The notes under the pieces are model-generated. The model was given only the letters and a program-made list of their open reading frames with translations, was not told the DNA's origin and did not search any database. A stretch of 29,433 nucleotides of DNA from ARS1285 sp038045965 (GTDB lineage: Archaea; Nanobdellota; Nanobdellia; Pacearchaeales; GW2011-AR1), in assembly GCA_038045965.1 (NCBI GenBank), contig JBBSXD010000011.1, positions 1 through 29,433 of the forward strand. Direction: 5' to 3'. Below, piece after piece: positions 14,201 to 21,178 of this stretch. A program made the translations under genes and the position numbers. The number at the start of each line of letters is the position of its first letter. Position 1 is the stretch's first letter.

Positions 14201-17200
14201 ATGCATAAGATAATAAAGAAAAAAGTTGAGAGTTTACAATTTACTTTGCTTAGCCCGGATGAAATTAAAAAAATGAGCAAAGCAAAAATAATTACACCGG
14301 AACTTTATGATGTCGATGGATATCCAGTTGATGGGGGATTGATGGATCTTAGATTAGGAGCTATAGATCCTGGAGTAAGATGTAGAACTTGCGGTGGAAG
14401 ATTAAAAGAATGTTTAGGACATCCTGGAAGTATAGAATTGGCAAGACCAGTATTTCATATAAAATATATTCCTGTTGTTGAATTATTTTTGAGATGTTAT
14501 TGTTCTGAATGCAATAAATTAATGATTAAAGAAAAAGATATGATAAAATATAAAAATGTTAAAGATAGATTAAAAAGAGCTAAGGATGCAAAAAAATGTC
14601 CTCATTGTGGAGTTGAGCAAGAGAAAATTAAATTACATAAACCAACTACTTTTAAAATAGGTAAAAAAAGATTATTTGCTGGAGAGATAAGAGATAGATT
14701 ATCAAAAATTTCTGATAATGAAATTAAATTAGCTGGAATGGATCCAAATATTTTTAGACCAGAATGGTCAGTGCTTACTTTATTATTGGTTCCTCCAGTT
14801 ACTGTAAGACCAAGTATTACTTTAGAATCTGGCGAGAGAAGTGAAGATGATTTAACTCATAAATTATCTGATATAATAAGATCTAACCAAAGATTGTGGG
14901 AAAATTTAAATGCTGGAGCTCCTGAAGTGATTATAGAAGACTTATGGGACTTAATGCAATATCATGTTACAACTTTTTTTGATAATTCAATAAGTAAAAT
15001 CCCTCCTGCACGTCATAGATCTGGACAGCCATTAAAAACTATTACAGAAAGAATAAAAGGTAAGGAAGGAAGAATTAGACATAATCTCGCTGGAAAAAGA
15101 GTAAATTTTAGTTCTAGAACAGTTATTTCTCCTGATCCTTCATTAAAAATAAATGAGGTTGGAGTGCCTTATGAAATTGCAGAATTTTTAACTGTAAATG
15201 AAAAAGTTAATAGCTACAATATTGAAAAATTAAAAAAGATTATTATTAGTGAAAATTATCCTTCTGCAAATTATATTATAAGACCTGATGGAAGAAGAAA
15301 AAGAATTACTAAAGATTTGAAAGCAGAAATATTGGAAGAATTAAAAACTGGTTATGTCGTTGAAAGACAATTAATAGATGGAGATGTAGTACTTTTTAAT
15401 AGACACCCAAGTTTGCACAAAGCAAGTTTGATGGCTCATTTTGTTAAAGTACTTCCTTATAAAACTTTTAGAGTACATCCTGCAACAGTGCCTCCTTATA
15501 ATGCAGATTTCGATGGAGATGAGATGAATATCCATGTTCCTCAAACTGAAGAAGCAAGAGCTGAGGCCAAGATTTTAATGGATGTTAATAAAAATCTTAT
15601 GTCTTGCAAAGACAATAGTAATTTATTGGGAAATATTGTTGACGCTATAACTGGAAATTATTTATTAAGCAAAAATAAGCTAAGAAAGATTGATGCAAAC
15701 CATTTATTATTTAAATCAGGAATTGAAAAAGAATTAAATAAAAATAATTTATCTGGAAATGAAGTAATAAGTGCTATTATTCCTAAAATGGATTATAAAT
15801 CTAAAACAAAAGAAGGTTCAAATTTCAGCATTAAAAATGGCAACATTGAAGAGGGGAATGTAGATGAAAGAGTTTTTGGAGTTGAAGTTGGAGATTTGTT
15901 AAAACAAATTGATAAAGAATTTGGTAGAGAAGAAACTATAAAAGTTTTGGAAAATTCTTTTGCTCTGGGAACTAATTATCTTTCTGAACATGGATTTACA
16001 ATCTCAGTTGATGATTTAAATGTAAGTGATAAAGTTAAAAAAGGCACTAAAGATATTCTTGAAGAAGCTGAAAATGAAACTGAAAAAATTATTCAGAATT
16101 ATTATAATAAAAAACTAGAAATTATTCCTGGTAAAACTGATGAAGAAACTAGAGAAATTAAAATTTTGCAGACTCTTAATGGGATTAGAACAAAAGTTGG
16201 TAAAATAGTTGGTAAAGAAGTTTACAAAACAAATCCAATTAGTATTATGATGGACTCTGGTTCTGGGGGAAGTGTTTTAAATATTACTCAGATGGCATGT
16301 TGTGTTGGGCAACAGGCATTATGGGCGAAAAGAATTAGTATAGGATATAATAATCGAACTTTATCATTTTTTAAAGAACATGATTTATCCCCGAAATCAA
16401 AAGGATTTATTTATAGTTCTTTTTTAGATGGATTAAAGCCATATGAATTTTTCTTTGGAGCTATAACTGGTAGAGATGCTTTAATGGATACAGCTCTTAG
16501 AACTCCAAGGTCAGGATATCTTTATAGAAGGTTAGCAAATGCTTTACAAGATATAAGAGTAGAATATGATAAAACAGTTAGAGATGGCTCTGGAAGAATC
16601 ATTCAGTTTAGATATGGAGAAGATGGAAAAGATGTATCTAAATTACATGAAGATAAAGATGTAAGTCCAGGTGAAGCTATTGGGATTATTACTGCTCAAT
16701 CATTTGGTGAGCCTTCAACTCAGATGGCACTTAATGTATTCCATTTTGCTGGAGTTGCTGAAATGCAGGTTACTTCAGGATTGCCAAGATTAATAGAAAT
16801 TTTTGATGCAAGAAAAACTCCTTCAACACCAGAAATGGAAATCCATTTAAACAAACAGCATAATAATGAGAAAGATGCAAAGATTTTAGCAGAGAAAATT
16901 AAAGAAGTCAAATTAAAAGATATAATAAAAGAAATTAAAATTAATTTCTCAGAAAAAAAGATTGAGGCACAAGCAGATAATGAAGCTATTAAAAGAGTGC
17001 ATTCTACTTTAGAAACTATTGTTAAAAGATTAAATGAAAATACTAAATTTGATGGTAAAATAAAAGTAAGTGGAAATACAATTATTTTTGATGGAAAAGA
17101 TTTAGATTTTAAAGAGATTTATAAATTAAAAGAAAGAGCAAAGGAAACTCAAATTTCTGGAATAAAAGGAATTACTCAAATTCTAGTTGTTAAGAGAGAT

Positions 17201-17725
17201 GAAAATTATATTATATTAACTGCTGGAACAAATCTTGAAGAAATAGTAAAATTTAAAGAAGTAAATTTATCAAAAACTATTAGCAATGATATACATGAAG
17301 TTGCCAACGTGTTTGGTATAGAAGTAGCAAGAGCAGTAATAATTAGAGAGATAAATAAAGTTTTAAATTCTCAGGGTCTTGATATTGATCTTAGACATTC
17401 AAAATTAATTTCTGATGCTATGACAAGTGAAGGATCTGTAAAGGGTATAACGAGGATGGGAATTATATCACAAAAATCTTCAATATTAGCGAGAGCTAGT
17501 TTTGAAACACCAATTAAACAATTTGTGAATGCAACTTTAAAAGATAATAAAGATGAATTAGATTCTGTAATTGAAAATATAATTTTAAATCAGCCAGTTC
17601 CTGTTGGTACTGGACTTCCTGGTTTAATGGTAGAAGTTGCAGGACCTTTAACAGATCAGAAACCTAAATCAGATAAAAGTGTTGCTAGACTAACTAAAAA
17701 TACTAAAGATGTTAGTCATAAATAA
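14201..17725 (+). CDS. rpoA: DNA-directed RNA polymerase subunit A, fused A'+A''
   Basis: A 1174-aa largest subunit in one piece. The A' part (about residues 1-820) has the clamp zinc motif CRTCGGRLKECLGHPGSIEL, a second Cys cluster (CYCSEC ... CPHC) and the catalytic NADFDGDEMN with Asp436, Asp438 and Asp440 holding the Mg ion. The A'' part begins near residue 821 (VSPGEAIGIITAQSFGEPST) and runs through the trigger loop (836-852) and LPRLIEIFDARKTPSTPEM to the C-terminal GTGLPGLMVEVAGP. Most archaea encode A' and A'' separately; here there is neither a stop nor a new start at the junction. In the trigger loop the usual TQMT-x2-TFH reads TQMALNVFH (Ala843, Val846), while Gln841, Leu844, Asn845 and His848 are kept. 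It is shorter than A'+A'' of many archaea (about 1250-1300 aa). Confidence 0.96.
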   Translation: MHKIIKKKVESLQFTLLSPDEIKKMSKAKIITPELYDVDGYPVDGGLMDLRLGAIDPGVRCRTCGGRLKECLGHPGSIELARPVFHIKYIPVVELFLRCYCSECNKLMIKEKDMIKYKNVKDRLKRAKDAKKCPHCGVEQEKIKLHKPTTFKIGKKRLFAGEIRDRLSKISDNEIKLAGMDPNIFRPEWSVLTLLLVPPVTVRPSITLESGERSEDDLTHKLSDIIRSNQRLWENLNAGAPEVIIEDLWDLMQYHVTTFFDNSISKIPPARHRSGQPLKTITERIKGKEGRIRHNLAGKRVNFSSRTVISPDPSLKINEVGVPYEIAEFLTVNEKVNSYNIEKLKKIIISENYPSANYIIRPDGRRKRITKDLKAEILEELKTGYVVERQLIDGDVVLFNRHPSLHKASLMAHFVKVLPYKTFRVHPATVPPYNADFDGDEMNIHVPQTEEARAEAKILMDVNKNLMSCKDNSNLLGNIVDAITGNYLLSKNKLRKIDANHLLFKSGIEKELNKNNLSGNEVISAIIPKMDYKSKTKEGSNFSIKNGNIEEGNVDERVFGVEVGDLLKQIDKEFGREETIKVLENSFALGTNYLSEHGFTISVDDLNVSDKVKKGTKDILEEAENETEKIIQNYYNKKLEIIPGKTDEETREIKILQTLNGIRTKVGKIVGKEVYKTNPISIMMDSGSGGSVLNITQMACCVGQQALWAKRISIGYNNRTLSFFKEHDLSPKSKGFIYSSFLDGLKPYEFFFGAITGRDALMDTALRTPRSGYLYRRLANALQDIRVEYDKTVRDGSGRIIQFRYGEDGKDVSKLHEDKDVSPGEAIGIITAQSFGEPSTQMALNVFHFAGVAEMQVTSGLPRLIEIFDARKTPSTPEMEIHLNKQHNNEKDAKILAEKIKEVKLKDIIKEIKINFSEKKIEAQADNEAIKRVHSTLETIVKRLNENTKFDGKIKVSGNTIIFDGKDLDFKEIYKLKERAKETQISGIKGITQILVVKRDENYIILTAGTNLEEIVKFKEVNLSKTISNDIHEVANVFGIEVARAVIIREINKVLNSQGLDIDLRHSKLISDAMTSEGSVKGITRMGIISQKSSILARASFETPIKQFVNATLKDNKDELDSVIENIILNQPVPVGTGLPGLMVEVAGPLTDQKPKSDKSVARLTKNTKDVSHK

Positions 17726-17738
17726 TTTCTTTGAGAAA
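17724..17738 (+). repeat. 15-nt repeat, copy 1 (behind rpoA)
   Basis: AATTTCTTTGAGAAA, starting in the stop codon of rpoA. The word is itself a short inverted repeat (TTTCT-TTG-AGAAA). An identical 15-mer stands at 19067-19081 between the 72-aa gene and rpsL. Confidence 0.55.
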
Positions 17739-17798
17739 ATAAGCACCCGTTAAGTTAACAATACACCATTTAGAATATTTAATCCAAATATTCCTGAA

Positions 17799-18165
17799 CA
17801 AAATTACTTAATTAAATATTTTATTAGAAGAGAATTGAAAGAAATCTTAGAAATAGAACAAGAAAGTTTTGATTTTCTATGTTCAGAAGAAGATTTTATT
17901 AAATTGATTTGCCAAGAAAATCATTCATGTGTGGTAATCAAAGATTATTCAAATGAAAATAATAATATAAAAGGGTTTATTATTTGCGAGAATCATAAAG
18001 AAAAAATAAATATTGTTAATCTTGCAGTACATCCAGATTATGGTAAGAGAAAGGAATATTGATGTTCAATTATTTTTTAAATCACAAGATTTTTTTGCAT
18101 GTAAGATTTTAAAAAATTATTATAAAGATAGCAAAGAAGAGGAATATTATATGAATTACGTTATG
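17799..18165 (+). pseudogene. rimI: RimI-type ribosomal-protein N-acetyltransferase, broken by deletion and frameshift
   Basis: Two frames add up to one GNAT protein. The first (about 17808-18062) reads YFIRRELKEILEIEQESFDF, then GFIICENHKEKINIVNLAVH and PDYGKRKEY before a TGA. The second, one base out of register (from about 18038), reads VRERNIDVQLFFKSQDFFAC followed by KILKNYYKDSKEEEYYMNY. RimI proteins have VHPDY-RRKGVG..., a helix of some 30 residues, then LEVRE-N--AQLFF-S-GF. The acetyl-CoA pyrophosphate loop (R/Q-x2-G-x-G/A) and helix are exactly what is missing, so an internal deletion of about 90 bp destroyed the enzyme. No ATG starts the first frame (only TTG at 17835). RimI acetylates protein N-termini, classically of a ribosomal protein. 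The slot between rpoA and nusA is where L30e often lies in archaea. Confidence 0.8.
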
Positions 18166-18211
18166 TCTGAAACGTTGAAAACCTTACCACTTATGGTGAG
18201 GTCGTTTCGGA
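18166..18211 (+). other. GC-rich two-tier hairpin, possible structured RNA
   Basis: The arms TCTGAAACG (18166-18174) and CGTTTCGGA (18203-18211) pair over 9 bp with one G-U. An asymmetric internal loop (TTGAAAA on the left, a single T on the right) leads to a second stem CCTTACC/GGTGAGG (18182-18188 with 18195-18201, one G-U) closed by the loop ACTTAT. The element is far richer in G+C than its surroundings, which in AT-rich archaeal genomes is a hallmark of RNA genes or cis elements. It lies behind the rimI remnant and about 150 bp before nusA. No RNA family fits: C/D and H/ACA boxes are missing. Confidence 0.45.
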
Positions 18212-18330
18212 GCATCCCAAAAAATTCTTAAATCTTCTAAAAATAAAATTCATAATTATAAATAATATTAAAATTACATATTTAATTTCCCGACGATAAA
18301 ATATTATTAAAAAAGAAAACATTTAAATAG

Positions 18331-18340
18331 GATTTAAACG
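18331..18340 (+). promoter_or_regulatory. TATA-like box of nusA
   Basis: GATTTAAACG centred about 31 bp before the nusA ATG at 18367 predicts a very short leader. A second candidate, CATTTAAATAGG, lies about 12 bp further upstream. Confidence 0.4.
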
Positions 18341-18366
18341 ATTAATCTTGATAATATTCTAATAAT

Positions 18367-18786
18367 ATGATGAAAGTTTTAGATATGAAGTTTATAAGGT
18401 ATGCTAATCTTTTTTATAAAATTACAAAAATTAGATGTAGTCATTGTTTTGAATATAATAATTCTATATTGTTTGCAGTTCCTAGAAAATTTGTTTTAAG
18501 TTCTATAGGAAAAGATAATATTAATTTAGAAAAGTTAAGTAGAATTATAGGAAAGAGAATAAAAATTGTTGCTATCCCTAATGGAAAAGAAGATATCGAA
18601 GGATTTGTAAGTATTATTACTAAACCAGTTAGATTTAACGGAATTGAATTAAAGGGAGATGAAGCAATTATTAGTGCTGGAATAGAAAGCAAAGCAGCAC
18701 TCATTGGCAGAGAAAAAGTAAGATTGAGTGAGATGGAAAATATATTGGGACAATATTTTGGCGTAAAAAAAGTTAGAATTAAATAA
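18367..18786 (+). CDS. nusA: archaeal NusA-like KH-domain protein
   Basis: A 139-aa protein with two KH-type RNA-binding units, the archaeal NusA that lacks the N-terminal RNAP-binding and S1 domains of bacterial NusA. KH1 covers about residues 14-76 (CSHCFEYNNSILFAVPR, then RIIGKRIKIVAIPNG); KH2 covers about 77-139 (ISAGIESKAALIGREKVRLS, then LGQYFGVKKVRIK). The GREK loop of KH2 stands where GxxG-like loops contact RNA. Archaeal nusA normally sits between the RNAP genes and rpsL, as here. Two adjacent ATG codons (18367, 18370) begin the frame; either is possible. Confidence 0.9.
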   Translation: MMKVLDMKFIRYANLFYKITKIRCSHCFEYNNSILFAVPRKFVLSSIGKDNINLEKLSRIIGKRIKIVAIPNGKEDIEGFVSIITKPVRFNGIELKGDEAIISAGIESKAALIGREKVRLSEMENILGQYFGVKKVRIK

Positions 18787-18803
18787 ATATCATAATGAAA
18801 AAG

Positions 18804-18813
18804 CTTTTAAATT
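18804..18813 (+). promoter_or_regulatory. TATA box, leaderless promoter of the 72-aa HTH gene
   Basis: CTTTTAAATT centred about 26 bp before the ATG at 18834, with no Shine-Dalgarno sequence between. Confidence 0.6.
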
Positions 18814-18833
18814 ATTTCTTCTATTTATAATAT

Positions 18834-19052
18834 ATGGGTAGATTAAATAGATATGGTGCCGCTGGTTCTATAATAAAAAATATATTGGAAAAACTTAATG
18901 TTGATGAAAGAGATGTTTATTGTTTGACAAATGGTCTTGGAGATGGTTATTGTTACAGTTATTATGATGTTTCAAAAATCTTAAAAATGAGGGAAAATGA
19001 TGTTAGAGCTATTGAGGAAATAGCTGAATATAAATTTAAGAGATTTAAGTGA
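18834..19052 (+). CDS. 72-aa helix-turn-helix protein resembling sigma-70 region 4
   Basis: The C-terminal half (about residues 40-72) reads YSYYDVSKILKMRENDVRAI followed by EEIAEYKFKRF, the pattern of a sigma region 4 / Sigma-70_r4-like HTH, in which YDVSKIL-M-ENDVR is helix-turn-helix and the tail is the following helix. The N-terminal half (GAAGSIIKNILEKLNVDERD, then CLTNGLGDGYC) contains a Cys pair (Cys29 and Cys39 or thereabouts). Archaea have no sigma factors, so this is a small DNA- or RNAP-binding protein of a similar fold at most. It has its own leaderless promoter and stands between nusA and rpsL, a position that suggests a role in transcription or in control of the ribosomal genes. 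Family not named; the fold call is moderate. Confidence 0.55.
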   Translation: MGRLNRYGAAGSIIKNILEKLNVDERDVYCLTNGLGDGYCYSYYDVSKILKMRENDVRAIEEIAEYKFKRFK

Positions 19053-19066
19053 ATTAAAAAATATTA

Positions 19067-19081
19067 AATTTCTTTGAGAAA
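19067..19081 (+). repeat. 15-nt repeat, copy 2 (before rpsL)
   Basis: AATTTCTTTGAGAAA, identical to the copy behind rpoA. It lies 22 bp before the TATA box of rpsL, so it could be a termination site for the upstream gene or an upstream control site for rpsL. Confidence 0.5.
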
Positions 19082-19103
19082 TATTTTAATTTCAAAACAA
19101 AGC

Positions 19104-19111
19104 TTTTTAAA
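19104..19111 (+). promoter_or_regulatory. TATA box, leaderless promoter of rpsL
   Basis: TTTTTAAA in the context AAAGCTTTTTAAACCC, centred 25 bp before the ATG at 19133. This should drive rpsL, the 79-aa gene and rpsG as one transcript. Confidence 0.65.
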
Positions 19112-19132
19112 CCCTTTTTATGATTAATTAAT

Positions 19133-19555
19133 ATGGGACTTAGAAGTGCAACAAAATTAATAAAAAATAGAAAAAAATTTAAATGGAGTGATAGAAAATA
19201 TAAAGCTAAAACTTTAGATTTATTTAGAAAATCTGATCCTCTTGGAGGAAAAAACCAGGCTAAAGGAATTGTTATTGAAAAAGTTCAGAAAGAAGCTAAA
19301 CAACCAAATTCTGCGATGAGAAAATGTTGCAAAGTACAATTAATAAAAAACAGCAGGACAGTTACTGCATTTATTCCTGGAAATTTAGCTCAGAAATTTA
19401 TAGATGAGCATGACGAAGTTTTAATTGAAAGAATAGGCGGAAAACAAGGCAGATCTAAAGGAGATATCCCAGGAGTTAGATGGAAAATTATTAAAGTAAA
19501 TGATCAACCATTATCTAGATTATGGATGGGTAAGATTGAAAAAGGTAGAAGATAA
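19133..19555 (+). CDS. rpsL: 30S ribosomal protein S12 (uS12)
   Basis: A 140-aa archaeal-type uS12. The decoding-centre loops are intact: KQPNSAMRKCCKVQLIKN and IGGKQGRSKGDIPGVRWKII. The N-terminus (MGLRSATKLIKNRKKFKWSD) is the basic extension typical of archaeal and eukaryotic S12 (S23e). uS12 sits at the decoding site of the small subunit. The gene is the first of a three-gene transcript; a 79-aa acidic protein gene follows one base after its stop, then rpsG, so the classical S12-S7 pair is interrupted. Confidence 0.96.
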   Translation: MGLRSATKLIKNRKKFKWSDRKYKAKTLDLFRKSDPLGGKNQAKGIVIEKVQKEAKQPNSAMRKCCKVQLIKNSRTVTAFIPGNLAQKFIDEHDEVLIERIGGKQGRSKGDIPGVRWKIIKVNDQPLSRLWMGKIEKGRR

Positions 19556-19556
19556 A

Positions 19557-19796
19557 ATGATAAATAATAGTTTAAGAGAAAAATTGGAATTTAATGATGG
19601 TGGTCCTAGTCTTGAAGATATGGGAATGAATTTTTTTGATGAAGGAAATGCTTTTTATCAAAGAGTTAAATTAGTAGATGGTAGTATCATCTTAAGAGAT
19701 AAAACTGGAAGATGGAATTATGATGAAAATAAGAAAGATGAAGTATTGACTACAACAGAACTTTTATATGAAATGGAGAGACAAATAGAGTATTAA
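19557..19796 (+). CDS. 79-aa acidic protein between S12 and S7, unknown
   Basis: The ATG at 19557 follows the rpsL stop by one base, and the TAA at 19794-19796 precedes the rpsG ATG by one base, so the gene is locked between two ribosomal genes. The product is acidic and soluble: FNDGGPSLEDMGMNFFDEGN, then an apparent beta hairpin FYQRVKLVDGSIILRDKTGR, and a C-terminal helix TTTELLYEMERQIEY. No metal site or membrane segment is seen. I do not recognise a family. The tight spacing implies constant co-expression with uS12 and uS7; a ribosome-associated or assembly role is a guess from position. The in-frame region upstream of 19557 overlaps rpsL and is not needed. Confidence 0.7.
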   Translation: MINNSLREKLEFNDGGPSLEDMGMNFFDEGNAFYQRVKLVDGSIILRDKTGRWNYDENKKDEVLTTTELLYEMERQIEY

Positions 19797-19797
19797 A

Positions 19798-20487
19798 ATG
19801 GAAATGGAAAATTTAGAAATGAATTTTGAAGAAGATGATAATGATATTAGTGATGATTTAATTGATCAAGCATCAGAAATTAAAAAAAATAAAGATGGAT
19901 TTAAATTATTTGGGTTATACGATGTTTCTGATATAAAGATCAATGACTCTGGAATGAAACGTTATATAAATTTAGATCAAAAATTAATGATTAAAAGTCA
20001 TGGAAGAGTAAGAGAGAAATTTGGCAAATCAAAAATTAATCTTTTAGAAATTTTTGCTAATTTAATCGCAGTTCCTGGCCATAGAGGAAAGAAACATAAA
20101 ATACAAACTAGTTGGAAATCTGGAAAATATTCTCAAAACATGAAGATTGTTCTTGAAACTTTAAAAATAATTGAAGAAAAGATGAAGATTAATCCAGTTC
20201 AAGTTTTAGTTACGGCTTTAGAGAATGCTGCTCCTATGGATGGAGTTACTGTAATAGAATATGGTGGAGCTAGATATCCACAAGCAGTTGATATAAGCCC
20301 TTTAAGAAGAGTTACTATGACTTTGAGATTTATGGTTCAAGGATCTTATGATAAAAGTTTTAATAAAAAAACAAAAATAGAACAAGCTTTAGCAAATGAA
20401 ATTATGAAAGCTTATAATAAAGATATGGAAAGTGTAGCTATGTCTAAAAAAAGAGATAGTGAAAAACAAGCTGATAGTGCGAGATAG
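19798..20487 (+). CDS. rpsG: 30S ribosomal protein S7 (uS7)
   Basis: A 229-aa archaeal-type uS7, a primary binder of the 3' domain of 16S rRNA. Typical landmarks are KLFGLYDVSDIKIND, LLEIFANLIAVPGHRGKK, NPVQVLVTALENAAP and GGARYPQAVDISPLRRV. Residues 1-35 are an acidic extension (MEMENLEMNFEEDDNDISDD) longer than in most relatives. The C-terminal DSEKQADSAR is close to the usual ending. A second ATG at 19804 could also serve. It is the last gene of the rpsL transcript; the minus-strand genes that follow are convergent. Confidence 0.96.
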   Translation: MEMENLEMNFEEDDNDISDDLIDQASEIKKNKDGFKLFGLYDVSDIKINDSGMKRYINLDQKLMIKSHGRVREKFGKSKINLLEIFANLIAVPGHRGKKHKIQTSWKSGKYSQNMKIVLETLKIIEEKMKINPVQVLVTALENAAPMDGVTVIEYGGARYPQAVDISPLRRVTMTLRFMVQGSYDKSFNKKTKIEQALANEIMKAYNKDMESVAMSKKRDSEKQADSAR

Positions 20488-20489
20488 AA

Positions 20490-20678
20490 TTAGAATTGAT
20501 TTTGTTTTTTCTGGAATAAACTACTTTTAATATTTTTTTGTTTATTTTCCTGTAAACTTTTTGTGACAATTTTTATTATAGAGAATAATATAGCTGTAAT
20601 AAATATAGTCAATAAATAGATAACAACAAAAATAATTTTATCTTGAGAAGTTGTAATCAATATTAAAGGAATATCCAT
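20490..20678 (-). CDS. small membrane protein, 62 aa, start uncertain
   Basis: From the ATG at 20678 the product has a hydrophobic helix (IIFVVIYLLTIFITAILFSI) and a basic, Gln/Lys-rich tail. The same frame is open upstream to about 20738 and codes for EKFIWQIIVSALIMDIPLIL, which would complete a first membrane helix, yet this part has no ATG, GTG or TTG. Either translation starts at the ATG with half a helix, or a non-canonical start or a frameshift near the end of the upstream gene (stop at 20725-20727) is involved. It follows the 70-aa membrane protein gene on the same strand and converges on rpsG. Confidence 0.45.
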   Translation of the reverse strand: MDIPLILITTSQDKIIFVVIYLLTIFITAILFSIIKIVTKSLQENKQKNIKSSLFQKKQNQF

Positions 20679-20724
20679 AATTAATGCAGAAACAATTATT
20701 TGCCAGATAAATTTCTCATTTTCA

Positions 20725-20937
20725 CTATTGAAAAGCGCTCACGATTTTATTTCTCCATACATCATCTATAATCAACCCTAATAATATTATCCCGACAGAT
20801 ATAATTAATAATTGTTTTGAAGTTGGTATAAAATCTCCGAAGGATATATTAGAAGGTATAATATCTACAGATGAAAGTAAATAATAACCTCCTAAAATTA
20901 TTAATGCTATAGCAATTATCCTCTTTAAACTACCCAT
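20725..20937 (-). CDS. small two-helix membrane protein, 70 aa
   Basis: Two transmembrane helices (about residues 5-24 and 42-60: IIAIALIILGGYYLLSSVD, then QLLIISVGIILLGLIID) joined by a loop with two Pro residues. The layout resembles the short LiaF/DUF5668-type membrane modules, but the similarity is weak and I do not assign it. The start at 20937 is supported by a TATA-like TTATATAAAG on the minus strand about 16-20 bp upstream, slightly close. It is first of a possible two-gene minus-strand unit. Confidence 0.6.
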   Translation of the reverse strand: MGSLKRIIAIALIILGGYYLLSSVDIIPSNISFGDFIPTSKQLLIISVGIILLGLIIDDVWRNKIVSAFQ

Positions 20938-21071
20938 TTTTCATATTCTTTATATAATTAAAGTCTTTATTACCTTAAAATCTTTTTGGTTTTAAATCTT
21001 AAAAAATTTTTATATTTTATATATATAAATTTATATCTTCTATTTTGTCTATCATAGAATTTGACTCAGAT

Positions 21072-21142
21072 ATTAGTAAGTTTTAATAAATCTAAGATTT
21101 CTTAACTATTCTGAATGGAACATTAGTAAGGTTTTTAAAGCG
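21072..21142 (+). promoter_or_regulatory. EF-2 promoter region with two similar modules
   Basis: ATTAGTAAG occurs at 21072-21080 and again at 21122-21130, exactly 50 bp apart, each followed by a TATA-like run (TTTTAATAAA and GTTTTTAAAG). The second box (21131-21142) is centred about 43 bp before the EF-2 ATG and predicts an 18-nt leader; the first would give a leader of some 70 nt. The rest of the region 20938-21178 is AT-rich with nothing else visible. Confidence 0.5.
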
Positions 21143-21178
21143 TTTTTATTATGAATATTAAATTGATTAAATAATAAA

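Noticed and set aside
18166..18211. H/ACA or C/D box guide RNA
   Set aside because: The internal loop has only one base on its right side, there is no ACA behind the stem, and C/D boxes with proper spacing are missing.
19500..19556. Longer N-terminus for the 79-aa protein overlapping rpsL
   Set aside because: The upstream codons lie within the conserved C-terminus of uS12; the ATG one base after the rpsL stop is the natural start.
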